The position numbers were made by a program, and so were the translations under genes. DNA of 64,000 bases. Source: Balanoglossus misakiensis (lineage: Eukaryota; Hemichordata). Position 1 is the stretch's first letter. Each line of letters begins with the position of its first letter. The DNA lies in assembly GCA_040954595.2 (NCBI GenBank), contig CM082587.2:3100001-3164000 (forward strand), written 5' to 3'. Shown piece by piece: positions 53,601 to 64,000 of the stretch. The notes beneath the pieces are model-generated. The model saw nothing but the letters and a program-made list of their open reading frames with translations, did no database searches and was not told the DNA's origin.

Positions 53601-56600
53601 TGCCCATCACCAGCTCTTGGTGAAAGAATTAATATCACCAAAAAATTCATAAACTCGATCAATCGTCAGCTGAATGCTTACCCTCTGAACCATCGGCACC
53701 AGGCAGCCAGTAATACTCGATAACATCATCGTTGTCTGCCATTCTAGCAGAACATCACAGCACATCACATCACACTGGATTAGTGTGACTGAGTGCACGC
53801 GGGTGGTGTGTTCTGATATGGACTCTTTAAATAGCATATGCAAAATACGGCGGGCGTATGACCCTGAGTGGGAAGCAGGCCTGTATTGGCTGTGGGGACA
53901 CGGGGGTATATACAGGCTGGACCTCAGATGGGGGCACATCAATGAACATGTCAGAAACCCACAACTGCAGGTAAGGGTCACACTCTGGCTGTTGAAATTA
54001 TGCTATTTTTAGTTCTCCACAGAAACTTTGACTTTCAAGTTAATATTTATACTGCCAGGTGATGCTTTTTGCTGGTATATATATATTATTTTTAATATGT
54101 TACAAATATGCGGCGTGGCACATATTTGGAATGTGTAGACAGTAGTGTTGACACAGTCAATGACATACTAAACAGAGGGCACAGGCAAGTACATAAAGAC
54201 ATGTAGTGCTATGGACCATTCTACCAGTGACAAACTAGTCGGATGAACATAATGGATTACTCCTTTAGCAAGTAACTACAGGGGTGAAAAATGGACCATT
54301 CCATTGATGACGAACCACAGGGGTGTACTCACCAACAGTCTGAGATGCCCTGTCTGTCTCCTCTACCTCGGCTTCCAATTCATTCTCTCTCTCAGCAAGC
54401 AACGCCTGCAGCTTCTCAATTTCCTCCTGTGCTTTGACCAGCCCCCTAGCTGCTCTCCTGGCCTGTGGGTGACTATACTGGTCCTGTCGGGGGCAAAAGA
54501 CAAAAATGTTGATATATCTGTGTCTACTCTTAACTGTCTACATTTTAAAGGCCCATATTAAGGGTGAGATTAAACTTAAACACCCAGAAATTCTCTGATT
54601 ATAAAACCAACTCACCTCTAGTAATTTTTTGTGTTTTTCAAGTTCACGTTGCTCTTTATCCTTTACTCTGTCTCTCTCGCGTTTCTTCTTCTCCAGTTCT
54701 TTCTTCTCCGCCTCCAGTTTCTCCGCTTGTTTGTGTCTTTCCCGCCTCTCTGCCTCCTTCTGTTTTTCTTTCTCTTTGTCCTTCTCCTTTTTCTTGCGCT
54801 CCTCGTCGTCTCTCGACTTCCGTCTTCTCAGCTCGCCTTCCAGTCTGGCCACCTGGGCTTCTGCATCGGCCAGCTGTAGAAATTTAAGGGTACATGGAGT
54901 GGTTTCAATGGATCGCACATGTTAACGGTTAAGGTTTGGTCAAGATACAGGACAACTATCTCTGATTAAAAAAATTGCAATGTTTAAAGGGACAACGTTT
55001 CTATCTTTGACACTTCCATTGTTGAACTCGGTGCAATGCTGACATGTTTTATCTTGGTCGCTCAGATTAGACACTAAATCATGGGTACAGCAATCAATGA
55101 ATCATCAACACACCTTCTTTGACGCGTGTTTATCGACACCTTTCTCTCTCTTTTTTGCTTCGGCTAGGGCCCTTTCCAGCTCTTTGATCTTTTCCCTGTC
55201 CTTAGGATCAGGAACAACCTTAGTCGGTGTGGGTTTCTTCTCTTCCGTCTTCTCCGGTTTTCCAGGGCTCCTTTGAGGAGACGGAGTCTTCTTTCTGGAT
55301 GCCTGGAGGAGGAACGGATACGCCGTGAAACCTTCCAGGTCTATGCTGATAACAGTCACACAGACCAACATCCATGTAACGATCATGAACAAAATTAATG
55401 TGTCGTTTAAAATTTTGACAATCACTCCAACTCAAAACTCACCTCAAATTCCTGCCTCTGTCTTTCTCTCTCCTCGGCCGCTCTTCTCTCAGCCTCTTTG
55501 ATCTTCTCGTTCAGTTTCTGCATGTCTTTCTGCATGTGCATCAGATTGGACTCGTGGGCTTTCTTTTGTTCGGCAAGCTGTATCACAGGGGTATAACGTC
55601 AGTACTTTTAGCGTTGTTTACTTTTGGCAAGAGGACTGATACAAGAGGACTATCACTCATACTTTCTGGGAGTGAAGTTACTTAGCATTAAACAAGGCTA
55701 ACATCATCTTTGCAAAGCTTTCCATTGTTCTCTATCTGTCTTTGACTTTTACTCACCTTGGCCTGCAGAGCTTTCTCCGTTGTCAGTTTAAACTGCCCTT
55801 CAGCCTTCTTCAACGTCTCTCTCATTTGTTTGATCTCCGACTCTGCCTGCAAAACAATTCACAATATTCACACATAAATTAACTCTGTCTGTCGAACACA
55901 CCACACAGACGTCACAAAGAGGGAATGTCTCACTAAAAACCAAGGCAATGCTACTTTAATGGGACAATCAATCACAGAATACAGCATTAAAGAAGCATCG
56001 TCTCTACCTGCTCCTGTCTCTTCTTAGCCTGTTCTTTGTCCTTCTTGGACTGTTCCAGTCTCTCCTTCAGCTGGCTCTGCAGATCAGACAAAGTTTTCCC
56101 CAGGATATCTCTGTCGCTGTACGGCACAATGTCACCCCCATCGTCCATGTGAAGAGACATCTCGTGCAGTCTCTTGACAACATCTTCCGGCCTCATGCTG
56201 TTGTTCATCACCTCGTCGATCTGCTCCTGCTGCTCCCGGAGACGGTTTTTCAGGGATTCGTTTGTTGCCTAGACAACAGGATGAAAAAACGATGCAAAGT
56301 TTGGTCATGACCAAGTAGGGCAATGCTGGTGGTCAAATTTTGTACCCACTATGTTTCTACACGTACCTGCAATGCTGCTACTTGCATGGCGAGACGTCTG
56401 GCTTCTTCTTCCTTCTCTCTCATTTCCTCCGAATCTCTCAGGGCTTGGTCAACTCTCTCCTGTTCTCTCAACAGCTGACTGTACATGGATTCTCTCTCAG
56501 ACTGCAAAAACCGACAATGACTAACATTAGCAACACTGGCGTACATGCATTCACATTAAAGGGAGTGAAGATGGTATCTGCTGATATACTTTGGAGTTAT

Positions 56601-59600
56601 TCGTCCATTTGTGTGAGAGGTTATCTTTGGTGGACTTTTGAATGAAACCAGTTGGACTGTCATTGCTGGAGTTCTTGACTCTCTATGCCAGTAGCTATCA
56701 CACAGACAATCAAAGTTCATCACCACACGGACATGCATAAAATAGAGGGGATTGTATCCCTTTAATCAAAACCCACCTGTGCTTTTCTCTGTTCCTCTTC
56801 TAGAATCGCTCTGTATTTTTCCGCCTCCTCAGCTGCAGCTCTGAGCCTAGCCTCTGTGTCGGGATCCAGGCGTTTACTCAGTTCTGCCTGAGATCGTCGC
56901 AGGGACTGATTTTCAGTTTGGGTTTCAGAAAACGACTTTTCCAAGTCTTGGATTTTCTGTATTCAAAGCAAACAGAACTTCTTATTTTAGTTCTCTTCCC
57001 TCTTGTGTGTGCAGGGACGTGATTGGACGGACAGCATTACATGACATGACGGGATATAATCTGTCATTGGCTGACAGTACATCACATGACTGATAGTATC
57101 GCAATCAGTATTATTATACAAACTAAACACTCATGACGGCACAAACAAATCATATTTTATCCTAGTTTCTTTTTAGGTAGTTTGGTTAGAAACTGACGTT
57201 TTTTTCAACAAAAATTCAAATCACCTGTTGTAACTCTTTATTCTGTTCCGTTTCAAATCTTATCATGCTCTTTTCTGCCTCCAATTCGTGTATCTGTGCC
57301 AACAATTGGTCTTTCTCCCTCTGTAAATCTTCGTAGTCATCTCTCTGTTTCAGCGCCTGCTGTTTGACGTTGTTGAGGTAATCGGTCAGGCTTTTTACAA
57401 TCTCCTCCAATTCCTCTTTCAGCTCTTCGTTTGCTACAGCTTTTCCTACATTTCACAGAAAAAAAGAGAGCATTTTTGAAGAAATGTTTTGTGATGACAT
57501 GCAACGCAACTTTCCTTGTGCAAGATCGCACATACATCGTGCATCCTATTTGACTGGTTTGAAACACAGCCAATTATTCGTTTGGTTTCCTTCCTCCTAG
57601 TTCCCTGACTCACTGTCATCTAATCTACCTACAGCCAAAAAGTAGCTTGAGTTTACCTTCTTGGAGTTGCTGTTCCAATTTCCTGATCTCGGCCGTTTCT
57701 TTCTCGATTCTGGCCAGCATTTCATCCAGTTCCCTCTGCAAGGCATCGTACTGGTCAGTGGCAAGTCTCAGCTGCTGTTTTCTGTTGGCCACTTGTGCCT
57801 TCACATTTGCCTGCATCAAAAACAGAATCAAAGCCAGGTATATGAAGCCACCCTCAGGATAACAGAACTTTTATCGTTGACTGATTATAGCAAATCAGCA
57901 TCATTATATGGATAGCGATGCACTCAACAAAAAACTTACATATTGAGGATGATCTTCTCCCAGTCTCTCCATCTCTATCTGCAAGTCTTGGATGGCTTTC
58001 TCTTCTCGCTGCATGTACTGAGCTGTTGTCTGCATTTCGGTTTCGATCTCTGCCGCCCTCTCTCGCAGCTGATTCACAGTTCTCATTTTCTTTGCCAGTC
58101 GGTTTCGGATCTGCTGTTTGTCTTCCTCTGTTAGCTAGGAGACAATATTTCACAATGGTTTATAAACAAAGCTGATAATTTTTTTTCATATTGGGAAGGG
58201 TGGGGGAGGGGTAGTCTACTTACTGGTCTCTGAGGGGCAGCACTGGCAATTCTTTTGAATTCCTGGGTTGCTTCGAGCAACTGCTGTTCAGTGTTGAGGA
58301 GATCATCTTGAAGTTTGCGAAGTTTATCCTGGGCTGTGTAAACAAACAAACGCATTAATTTTTCAATTAAAGTTTGCAAACACGACCATTCTTTTTGGTA
58401 TGTGAATGGAATCTCATAATAGGAAAAAATTCTGCAGCGTACCTTTTTCTATATTCTCTTCTTTACTGACCAGCTGGATGTCCAGCGCCTGGTGGATGCG
58501 GTCTCGCACCTGAGCATTGACGTTGCTTGTGTCCGGTTCGTCATAGCTCAGTTTCTGTACGGTCACCGGCTGGGCCTTGCTCATGACAAACTTCTGTCCG
58601 GCCATGGAACTCTGTTTATATCTGGCTCTCCCCAAGTACGGACTCTCCTCAGCCCCGCCTGACTCATCCTCCAATCCCTAGACGAAAAGGAATTCATTCC
58701 ATCAATTTGAAGAAAAAATTCCCTGGTTTCGTATGCATGACAAATTCTATATTCTGGAAATTTCCAAGTCAGTGTATCCATTTGAACACACATCCACACA
58801 CAGACGCAGCTTTGTGTTGTCGACATACCTGATGAGCATATTGTGGAAACTGTCCCAGCGAATCAAACTTGGCGTCAATTTTATAGAACGCCAGTTCCTG
58901 CTCCAGTTTGTAGTGTTTCTCGCACGCCCTGTTCAGCTCTACTGTCTTCCTCTTCAGCTGCAAAGAAGTAACACGTTCATTATCTTCTTATCACTGTCAT
59001 CGGGTTACAATACAAAAATTACCCAAGTGAATATTTTTTAGCTCACGAATATTACCCCCCGGTAATGGCCAAGTTGAGCCTGTCACTCACCAGTTCTTCT
59101 TTGGTTTCCAACTGTCTCTGAATCTCTCTCATCTGTTTCCTGTGCTCCCTGTCCCGTTTCTTCAGGTCATCCAGCAGATCTCCTTTCTGTTTGATTTCCG
59201 TCAGCGTCTTGCTCTTCTCATCTTCCATGCTCTGGAATTTCTTTTCCTGTTTCTCCAACTGTTCTTCCAGGTTCTCAATCTCCTCTGTTGGGAAAAATCA
59301 ACCGGTGTTTGTATATTTTTTAAAAACATTTTCACAGTATTTGTGTTATTCTATGTACTGAAGCATTTCATCTTTACACTATCCCTGTAAAGTTCAGCTT
59401 CATTCACCAGGTTATATTAAATCTAACAAACATTATCTGCTGTTCAGAGTCTATAAATAAACCCAATGAAGTTTTAGAAGGTCTTTAATCTTCATGTGCA
59501 TGTCAGTGTTAATCAATACTTTCAAATCACTGCTGTACGCCCAGCCATATTGATTCTTTCCCACTGTAAATCTGCATTACATAAAAGGCAATCATGTCCC

Positions 59601-61121
59601 ATTCAGCTTGGGTGCTGTCCACAATAACATTACCCTGTGGAATACGTATTGTGCTGAGTTTGGTATTTGTCTATTCTGCTTTCTCGAGAACAAAGACGTT
59701 TTCTTGGCAGCTATTGTGTCATTGTCACTCGCACCCTGGTCGGACGAATTGAGACGGGTCGTTGTGTCAATGCAAGAACTGACTCCCGCACTTAAGAAAA
59801 ATGATTTCTGATCCCTACTGATGCAAACTAAAACTCGATAGACATCTTTCTTCAAAAATATCCCCTACCTTGTTCAAACCTCTCCATTGCGATCTGGCGT
59901 TCTTTGAAATCCACTGGTCTTCCATCGAGAATCTCCAGAGTCCTGAGCTGGAACACCACAAAGAGTCTGGCGTGCGGCAACTCGGACAACGGGTTGTCGG
60001 CGACGTTCAGCTGGACTAGGTCATGCTGCTGGCGAAGTCGAGCTAGCTCTTGAAGCTGTTGTGAACACAAAAATGTACAAATTGTAGAGTTTTTTGTCTC
60101 AAACAAGTAATGGTAGTGTCAAAAATTTTGCCACGTAGAAGCAAAAAATAATGTTTTATTATGCAAAATCGTAGCTACCATATATTGCAATTTCTGAGTA
60201 GGTGTGGTGTGAGGACAGACTCAAGTTCTTGCCACATTTAAATATACTCACCGTTCCAAGTTTATTTTTGGCGATACGTAGCGTTCTCAACTCTTTCAGT
60301 TTTTTCCCAAACCAGGCCGGTATGTGTTCAATCCTATTCCCGGTCAAGTTCAACACTTGTAGATGGACCAGAGACTCCAATCCATCAAGTCGCGCGATGC
60401 AGTTGAAGCTCAAGTTCAATTCTTTGAGTTTTGTCAGCTTGTCTAGTTTCTCGATTTTCTCGATGATGTTACAGCTGAGGTTCAGCACTTGTAAGCGTTT
60501 CAGCCCTTCAAGGTTTTCGATGTACTGAAGTGAAATGTAACACAAATGTGAAGAAACAACAGCACTGAAGACTGAAGAGTAAGAATCAAAAACATGGCTG
60601 TCACACACGAAGACGGGAAACATCGTGAAGTCCTCCAGAGTGTCAAACATGTGTAATTGTATTTTGACAGAATGGTGGCCATTTTCTTTGTTAACCACTT
60701 GACTCACCTTGATTTTCTTGCCCCCTTCTTTTGACAAGGTCAAGTTCAAGGACAAAATTTGATCCAAACTTTCTTCTTTGGCAATTTTCTTAATAAGTGT
60801 CTCAGTGATGTATCTGACAAGGAGTTTGTTACTGGAAGGTTCACCTTAAAATTAAAATACAAAAAAGAAATGTTTGTGTACTTTTAGCAAACTATCATAC
60901 ACAAGTGTAGAAATGTGCCATGATAATTAGCTTTGAAGGTACATGTAATTCATCAAGTGAACTGACTAACCTGCTCCAGGGTCCTGAGTAGGCGGTGAAA
61001 TAATTCCTCTGTGACTTAAAGCTGTGTCAGAGGCAGAATGGCTGATAAAGCCCAAGGACGGAGATCCTCTCCTGGTTCCATATCTCTGCGTTGGCGTCAG
61101 TCGCCCTCCAGATCGGTTCAT
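39524..61121 (-). CDS. CNTRL: CNTRL (centriolin/CEP110), centrosome and midbody protein, complete, 43 coding exons
   Basis: Centriolin is a maternal-centriole appendage and midbody-ring protein needed for cytokinesis and cilium-related functions. The exons listed in the following entries total 7812 nt, exactly 2603 codons plus stop (human about 2325 residues), with every junction in phase. Order: a short Ser/Arg-rich head, SDS22-type leucine-rich repeats (about residues 72-235), coiled coil with the conserved ELAFYKIDAKF (near 345) and SPYLGRARYKQ, a Lys/Glu coil, a Pro-rich linker (about 1214-1418) ending in CNVPEHHDL, a second long coiled coil with EKTLSKRRAELREADRLL, and a Ser-rich tail. 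All these marks occur in the same order in human CNTRL. The start at 61121 (MNRSG) is the first ATG in the exon. Upstream exon 61759-61850 is 5' UTR. Confidence 0.95.
40053..40070. repeat. poly(G) run of 18
   Basis: G homopolymer in CNTRL intron 41, about 20 bases upstream (on the sense strand) of the exon 42 acceptor at 40031. On the transcript it is a C run acting as part of the pyrimidine tract. Confidence 0.85.
41785..44239 (-). other. CNTRL intron 38 (2.45 kb) with a DR5 element
   Basis: Largest intron of the 3' half of the gene and without a coding exon. It contains an 11-base tandem duplication that creates two AGGTCA half-sites five bases apart (42880-42885 and 42891-42896), the DR5 spacing of retinoic acid receptor elements, and a C run near 43548-43560. 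Nothing else was identified. Confidence 0.5.
47412..48411 (-). other. CNTRL intron 27, no feature seen
   Basis: A 1 kb intron. A block near 47790-47820 shares the short phrase GGTGACTGTCC with 17054 and 29744, perhaps part of an old dispersed repeat. Nothing more was recognised. Confidence 0.4.
49247..50183 (-). other. CNTRL intron 25, no feature seen
   Basis: About 0.94 kb of intronic DNA with a purine-rich block near 49260-49360. No exon, repeat or RNA gene can be supported. Confidence 0.4.
50796..52168 (-). CDS. CNTRL: CNTRL exons 20-23: linker and proline-rich region
   Basis: Exons 52058-52168, 51773-51918, 51401-51575, 50796-51232. Exons 20-21 are short coiled coil. Exons 22-23 are rich in Pro, Tyr, Gly and Ala (PPPP, PPPPQP, polyAla) and end in FCNVPEHHDL, matching the Pro-rich linker and the HCNVPEHHNL motif of human centriolin. 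The antisense frames across exon 23 are long only because of its GC-rich composition. Confidence 0.92.
52806..52958. promoter_or_regulatory. pair of RFX-type X-box motifs in CNTRL
   Basis: ATTGCTATGGAAAC at 52806-52819 (reverse GTTTCCATAGCAAT) and the perfect palindromic GTTGCCATAGCAAC at 52945-52958. Both fit the X-box consensus bound by RFX factors, which control centriole and cilium genes. They lie in the intron just downstream of the alternative first exon at 53.7 kb. Binding is inferred. Confidence 0.5.
53682..53743 (-). CDS. CNTRL: CNTRL alternative first exon (short isoform)
   Basis: An ATG at 53742 opens 20 codons (MADNDDVIEYYWLPGADGSE) plus one base up to a strong donor (GAGG/GTAAGC). 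It ends in phase 1, the phase required by exon 20 (52168), and the upstream exon 19 (54333-54483) also ends in phase 1 and joins exon 20 directly. Inserted between 19 and 20, this exon would break the frame, but as a first exon it gives an open frame of 1495 residues through exon 43. An in-frame stop lies just upstream of the ATG. A TATA-like CTATTTAAAG (sense strand, about 53823-53832) is about 85 bases upstream. The protein would lack the leucine-rich repeats and first coiled coil. Confidence 0.6.
54333..59284 (-). CDS. CNTRL: CNTRL exons 5-19: first coiled-coil half
   Basis: Exons 59091-59284, 58829-58957, 58443-58677, 58224-58333, 57940-58134, 57657-57810, 57225-57445, 56777-56956, 56367-56501, 56008-56268, 55757-55846, 55443-55577, 55114-55302, 54616-54873, 54333-54483. 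Heptad-rich Glu/Lys/Gln sequence throughout. Exon 14 (56008-56268) holds the RPEDVVKRL..DILGKTLSDL block that parallels human RPEEVAARV..DVLGKSLADL. Exons 17-18 are an unusually charged Lys/Glu segment, a likely single long helix. The acceptor of exon 8 must be CACAG/CCCAG (edge 58333) to keep frame. Confidence 0.9.
59869..61121 (-). CDS. CNTRL: CNTRL exons 1-4: head and leucine-rich repeats
   Basis: Exons 60971-61121, 60708-60844, 60252-60524 and 59869-60055. After a basic Ser/Thr head, RYITETLIKKIAK and SLNLTLSKEGGKKIK lead into repeats of the form LxxLxxLNLSxNxIxxIxxL. The exon joins YIENLEGL.. and the cap (LRTLEILDGRPV..) correspond to human centriolin. The repeats probably form a protein-docking surface near the centriole. 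Confidence 0.93.
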
Positions 61122-61758
61122 TGTGGCTGCAGCTTTCAGTTCCAAGCCCAAGGTTACTTTTAAACGAATTCAGGAAGTCTGCATTGTATGAAGAAGAATA
61201 TCACAAATTATGAAATGTAAAGTAAAAATCCCAACAAATGCAGCTGATGAGTTAAAAGTGTCGTCTGCTGCTGCTGCATATATGATACATACATACATGT
61301 ACCATATGTTGTAGAGGCACACAAGTGATCAATTTCACACAAACCCCCATTAATATGATTAGATCTGTATTACAGATACTGCATAGGGGGCTGTGGATAT
61401 ATTTTGGCAACGGTTCAAAAATTCGCCTCACCTGGACGGGTTTAACCCCCTAAAAAAGACGCACGCGGCTTGATTCCCCGTCACAAGACTACAAGAAGGC
61501 GACTATCAGAAGTGTCACCCCCTCGTCCTTTCAAGTTGGAACGGAGATAAGGAACTGTCAGGACATGCCGTCATGCACCAGAGTTTCCTCTGGCATGTAG
61601 GGGTGTTTGGAATTTAGTGCACCACTTCCACTTCACTTCAACAACCGCTGCTCCCAACCAGACTTTCGGGGCTAGTTTAAAAATCTGAAGACAGATCCCA
61701 ATAAAATTCTCCAGAATTGCTCTTAAGCTGACGTGAGATCGATCGCTGACACACTTAC

Positions 61759-61850
61759 CTTCGAAATACGGTTGTGCGAAGAAGCACAGAACTTTTTATA
61801 CAATCTTGATCAATACGATCAAGTTCCAGCTTGAACTCGCCGCCATTTTT
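61759..61850 (-). other. CNTRL: CNTRL 5' UTR exon with a 16-codon uORF
   Basis: A donor (CGAAG/GTAAGT) at 61758/61759 marks a leader exon. It carries an ATG at 61846 (AAAAATGGCGGC, YY1-like) that opens 16 codons and stops at 61796-61798, before the donor. The next exon, 60971 to about 61180, contains the CNTRL start. The 5' end of the leader is not determined. Confidence 0.5.
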
Positions 61851-62100
61851 GTTTTGAAAATTGGCGCACTGAACTGTGGGTATGTAAACGCCTATTGCGT
61901 TTCTATGGCAATAATCCAGAGACGATTATATGTTGCACAGAAAACAGCAAAAATCAAACAATATTTTCGTCTTAAATTTATACGAACTTTTTTTTAATTT
62001 AGTAGATATGTTACACCCTCCAACGGTACAACCTTTATTTTTCAATCTTTCTTGACCTTTGACCTAAAAAGATACCATCTGTCGGTTGCAGAATCTTCAA
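61851..62100. promoter_or_regulatory. divergent CNTRL/HDHD3 promoter with X-box-like motif
   Basis: Short space between the minus-strand CNTRL leader and the plus-strand HDHD3 leader. GTTTCTATGGCAAT at 61899-61912 matches the RFX X-box with one deviation, about 50 bp from the CNTRL leader, where it would suit a centriolar gene. No TATA box is placed. Confidence 0.5.
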
Positions 62101-62137
62101 CTCGCACCGGTAACACGTTTTTCCTCGCACAATACAG
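62000..62137 (+). other. HDHD3: probable HDHD3 5' UTR exon
   Basis: A strong donor (ATACAG/GTATGT) at 62137/62138 pairs with the acceptor TTTCTTTTCCAG ending at 62670, a 533 bp intron in the 5' UTR. The exon start is arbitrary. Confidence 0.45.
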
Positions 62138-62722
62138 GTATGTTGGACGATCGCAAGCCTCTCCACAAAGTTAATGTCTTTCAAATCAAACTTTGTAGGG
62201 AAATGTATGTCGATTATGTCCCAGACTATGGTATAAACCCCTAGATGATGTCACGGAAATAGAAAGTTATCACCCAACACATGCACGTACAGTAGTGGAC
62301 GCGTTATTTACATGTAGTGTTCTGCAAGTTTTTGCTTTCGTGCCACATGGATCGCTTTAATGCCACATTCAGAGAAAGAGGATTGGATCTGTAAGGGGTT
62401 TCCCATCTTAATGTTCCTGTGACTGTCAAAAGTGAAAGCGTGTATGTCGTAAGGGCGTGGATCATTATTCAAGGTCACCTTGACTTCATCGTGACCCAAA
62501 AGTCCTTGACGTGACCAGTACCGGTCACCGTGCGCCCCCAACGTTTTGGCCATACTTGGTACCGGTAGTCAGTATACGTGTCATTGGAGCACATTTACTG
62601 ATCCAAATAACAAAAAAAGAAGCAAGATTCCATCTTGTCTCAACAAGGCCATATTTTATTTCTTTTCCAGGTGGCGTTAACTGGTTTATCAGGAAGTGAC
62701 CGCTGGCCTCGAATTGGTTGCC

Positions 62723-63451
62723 ATGGCGTCTTCGGGCATCAAGCTCCTGACGATGGACGTCACGAAAACGCTGATACGCATGAGGGTGTCGGTGGGCCAC
62801 CAATACACTCGGGTAGCCTCTCAGTTCGGCTTCCAGTATTACCAAGAATCGCTGTTGACGAACTCTTTCTACGTACAGTACAAGAAACTATGGGACGAAC
62901 ACCCAAACTTTGGGCAGCAAGAAGGAAATATGACAGCGTTAGATTGGTGGAAACTGATTGTCAAGAACACTTTTACGCATGCATACCAGGGTTTTGAGAA
63001 TGTGGACCTGGGACCGCTTGCTGAAAAACTTTTCGACGACCTATCGAAAGCCGAAGGTTGGGAAATGTTCTCGGATGTTAAGGAGACTATGCCGAAGATA
63101 CATGCCACCGGAGTGAAGCTGTGCGTGCTCTCAAACTCGGACAGTCGTAAGAGGAACATCTTGAAGGAACTTGACTTGATGAAATATTTTTCGGATATCG
63201 TCCTCTCGGGTGAAAACACCTGCTACAAGCCACACCCTGAAATATTCCAATTGGCAATGGAAAGATCCAATGTCAAACCGTCTGAATCTATGCATGTTGG
63301 GGATGATGTTGACCTTGATTACAAAGCTGCCAGAAGTGTGGGGATGTCTGCCTATTTGATTGACAGACAGGGGAAGTTGGCAGATGCCCCCGGAGTTGAC
63401 AAAAAGCACATCCTGAAAGATCTCAGTCAGCTCGTTGATATATTAACATAA
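62723..63451 (+). CDS. HDHD3: HDHD3, HAD-superfamily hydrolase-like protein, single coding exon
   Basis: Haloacid-dehalogenase fold protein of 242 residues (human 251). Motif I is LLTMDVTKTLIRMR with the nucleophile Asp12. The position two residues later, normally the acid/base Asp of phosphatases, is Thr14, and human HDHD3 also lacks it there (DVKDT). A helical cap follows (about 25-115). Motif II is CVLSNSD with Ser137, motif III Lys169 in CYKPHP, motif IV HVGDDVDLDY with Asp194 and Asp195. The start ATG has a full Kozak context (GTTGCCATGG). No intron interrupts the coding part, as in human. The physiological substrate is not known for the family. Confidence 0.94.
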   Translation: MASSGIKLLTMDVTKTLIRMRVSVGHQYTRVASQFGFQYYQESLLTNSFYVQYKKLWDEHPNFGQQEGNMTALDWWKLIVKNTFTHAYQGFENVDLGPLAEKLFDDLSKAEGWEMFSDVKETMPKIHATGVKLCVLSNSDSRKRNILKELDLMKYFSDIVLSGENTCYKPHPEIFQLAMERSNVKPSESMHVGDDVDLDYKAARSVGMSAYLIDRQGKLADAPGVDKKHILKDLSQLVDILT

Positions 63452-63705
63452 CGATGTAGCATGTTAGGGACAGTAGTTGTGACTTTTGGCAATTCTTTGC
63501 AGTGTTGGATTGAAGGAATAGCATAAGAAAATCTGGTTTCTGATTTTTTGGCACGCTTTAGAAAGAATTTATTTTTATCAATCATGCTGCTTTTGAATCA
63601 AGCAAGAAACAGACATTGTGATTGGCTGTATTATAATACCTAATCCTATAGTCCTATTTATGAGTGTCATTCTCAATAATAAATTGTAAGTTTGTCACCA
63701 CCCAT
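63452..63705 (+). terminator. HDHD3 3' UTR with poly(A) signal
   Basis: AT-rich UTR with AATAAA at 63678-63683 followed by GT-rich sequence. From about 63700 to the window end no feature is recognised. Confidence 0.6.
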
Positions 63706-64000
63706 ACTGGGATGTGATGTATAGATTGTAGATATTTCTAATCATGTTCAAATGTGCTGGAAGAATCATGAATTTTTGTCAAAAACAATTCAAGTAACAT
63801 ATAGGTGATGAACACTCTTTCATATCATTATCAGTACTGGTTTCCTCATTTCATTGACAGTGCAGTCTTCTTTTCAGTCCCCATGGACTAAGATTCAGGT
63901 GACAGTACAGATAGAGCTGCATTAACATGTTTTAATCTCAGGTCAATAATGCAAACATGCACTAATTTTTCAGATTTTCATGATTGAGTGTGGTGTATTA

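Noticed and set aside
53682-53743. Reading the MADNDD exon as an internal cassette exon of CNTRL
   Set aside because: Exon 19 ends in phase 1 and joins exon 20 in phase 1. Insertion of this exon starting after CTAG/A shifts the frame, so only use as a first exon keeps it open.
61122-61151. A longer CNTRL N-terminus beginning upstream of MNRSG
   Set aside because: The upstream extension has no ATG, only a TTG codon, so the start at 61121 was kept.

Overview
This is animal nuclear DNA: AT-rich, intron-dense, with vertebrate-like exon phases, GT-AG introns (one GC-AG), microsatellites and small transposon remnants. Protein matches are strongest to deuterostome families. One betaglycan/endoglin-type gene is seen, next to CDC7 as in vertebrates, with short introns and compact intergenic spaces. 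This points to an invertebrate deuterostome (hemichordate, echinoderm or cephalochordate); the species cannot be resolved from the sequence alone.

Layout, left to right: (1) the 5' part of UBR4 on the minus strand, running off the left edge; (2) WDR46, minus, complete in 13 coding exons; (3) a CpG-containing divergent promoter; (4) CDC7, plus, complete in 8 coding exons; (5) a tail-to-tail junction followed by what is probably a long 3' UTR; (6) the betaglycan gene TGFBR3, minus, with about ten solid 3' coding exons (16.7-20.1 kb), a partly resolved N-terminal exon at 20.15-20.33 kb, a roughly 15 kb intron, a signal-peptide exon at 35.8 kb and a likely 5' UTR exon at 36.9 kb. Intron 1 holds a 773 bp inverted-repeat transposon; (7) about 2.5 kb of intergenic DNA; (8) centriolin, CNTRL, minus, 43 coding exons from 61.1 to 39.5 kb, whose exon lengths sum to an intact 2603-residue frame, plus an internal alternative first exon at 53.7 kb; (9) a second divergent promoter; (10) HDHD3, plus, with an intron only in its 5' UTR.

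The genes are mainly housekeeping: protein turnover (UBR4), ribosome assembly (WDR46), replication firing (CDC7), centrosome and midbody (CNTRL) and a HAD-fold hydrolase (HDHD3). Betaglycan is the exception, a TGF-beta-superfamily co-receptor. They do not form an operon. What links them is chromosomal history: CDC7 and TGFBR3 are convergent neighbours in human too (1p22), and CNTRL and HDHD3 map to human 9q32-33, near endoglin, the paralogue of TGFBR3. WDR46 lies in the human MHC region (6p21).

Exon coordinates below were derived by hand from splice consensus, phase and similarity to known families. The frames of WDR46, CDC7, CNTRL and the 3' part of TGFBR3 close exactly, which supports them. 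The N-terminal exons of TGFBR3 remain incompletely resolved.
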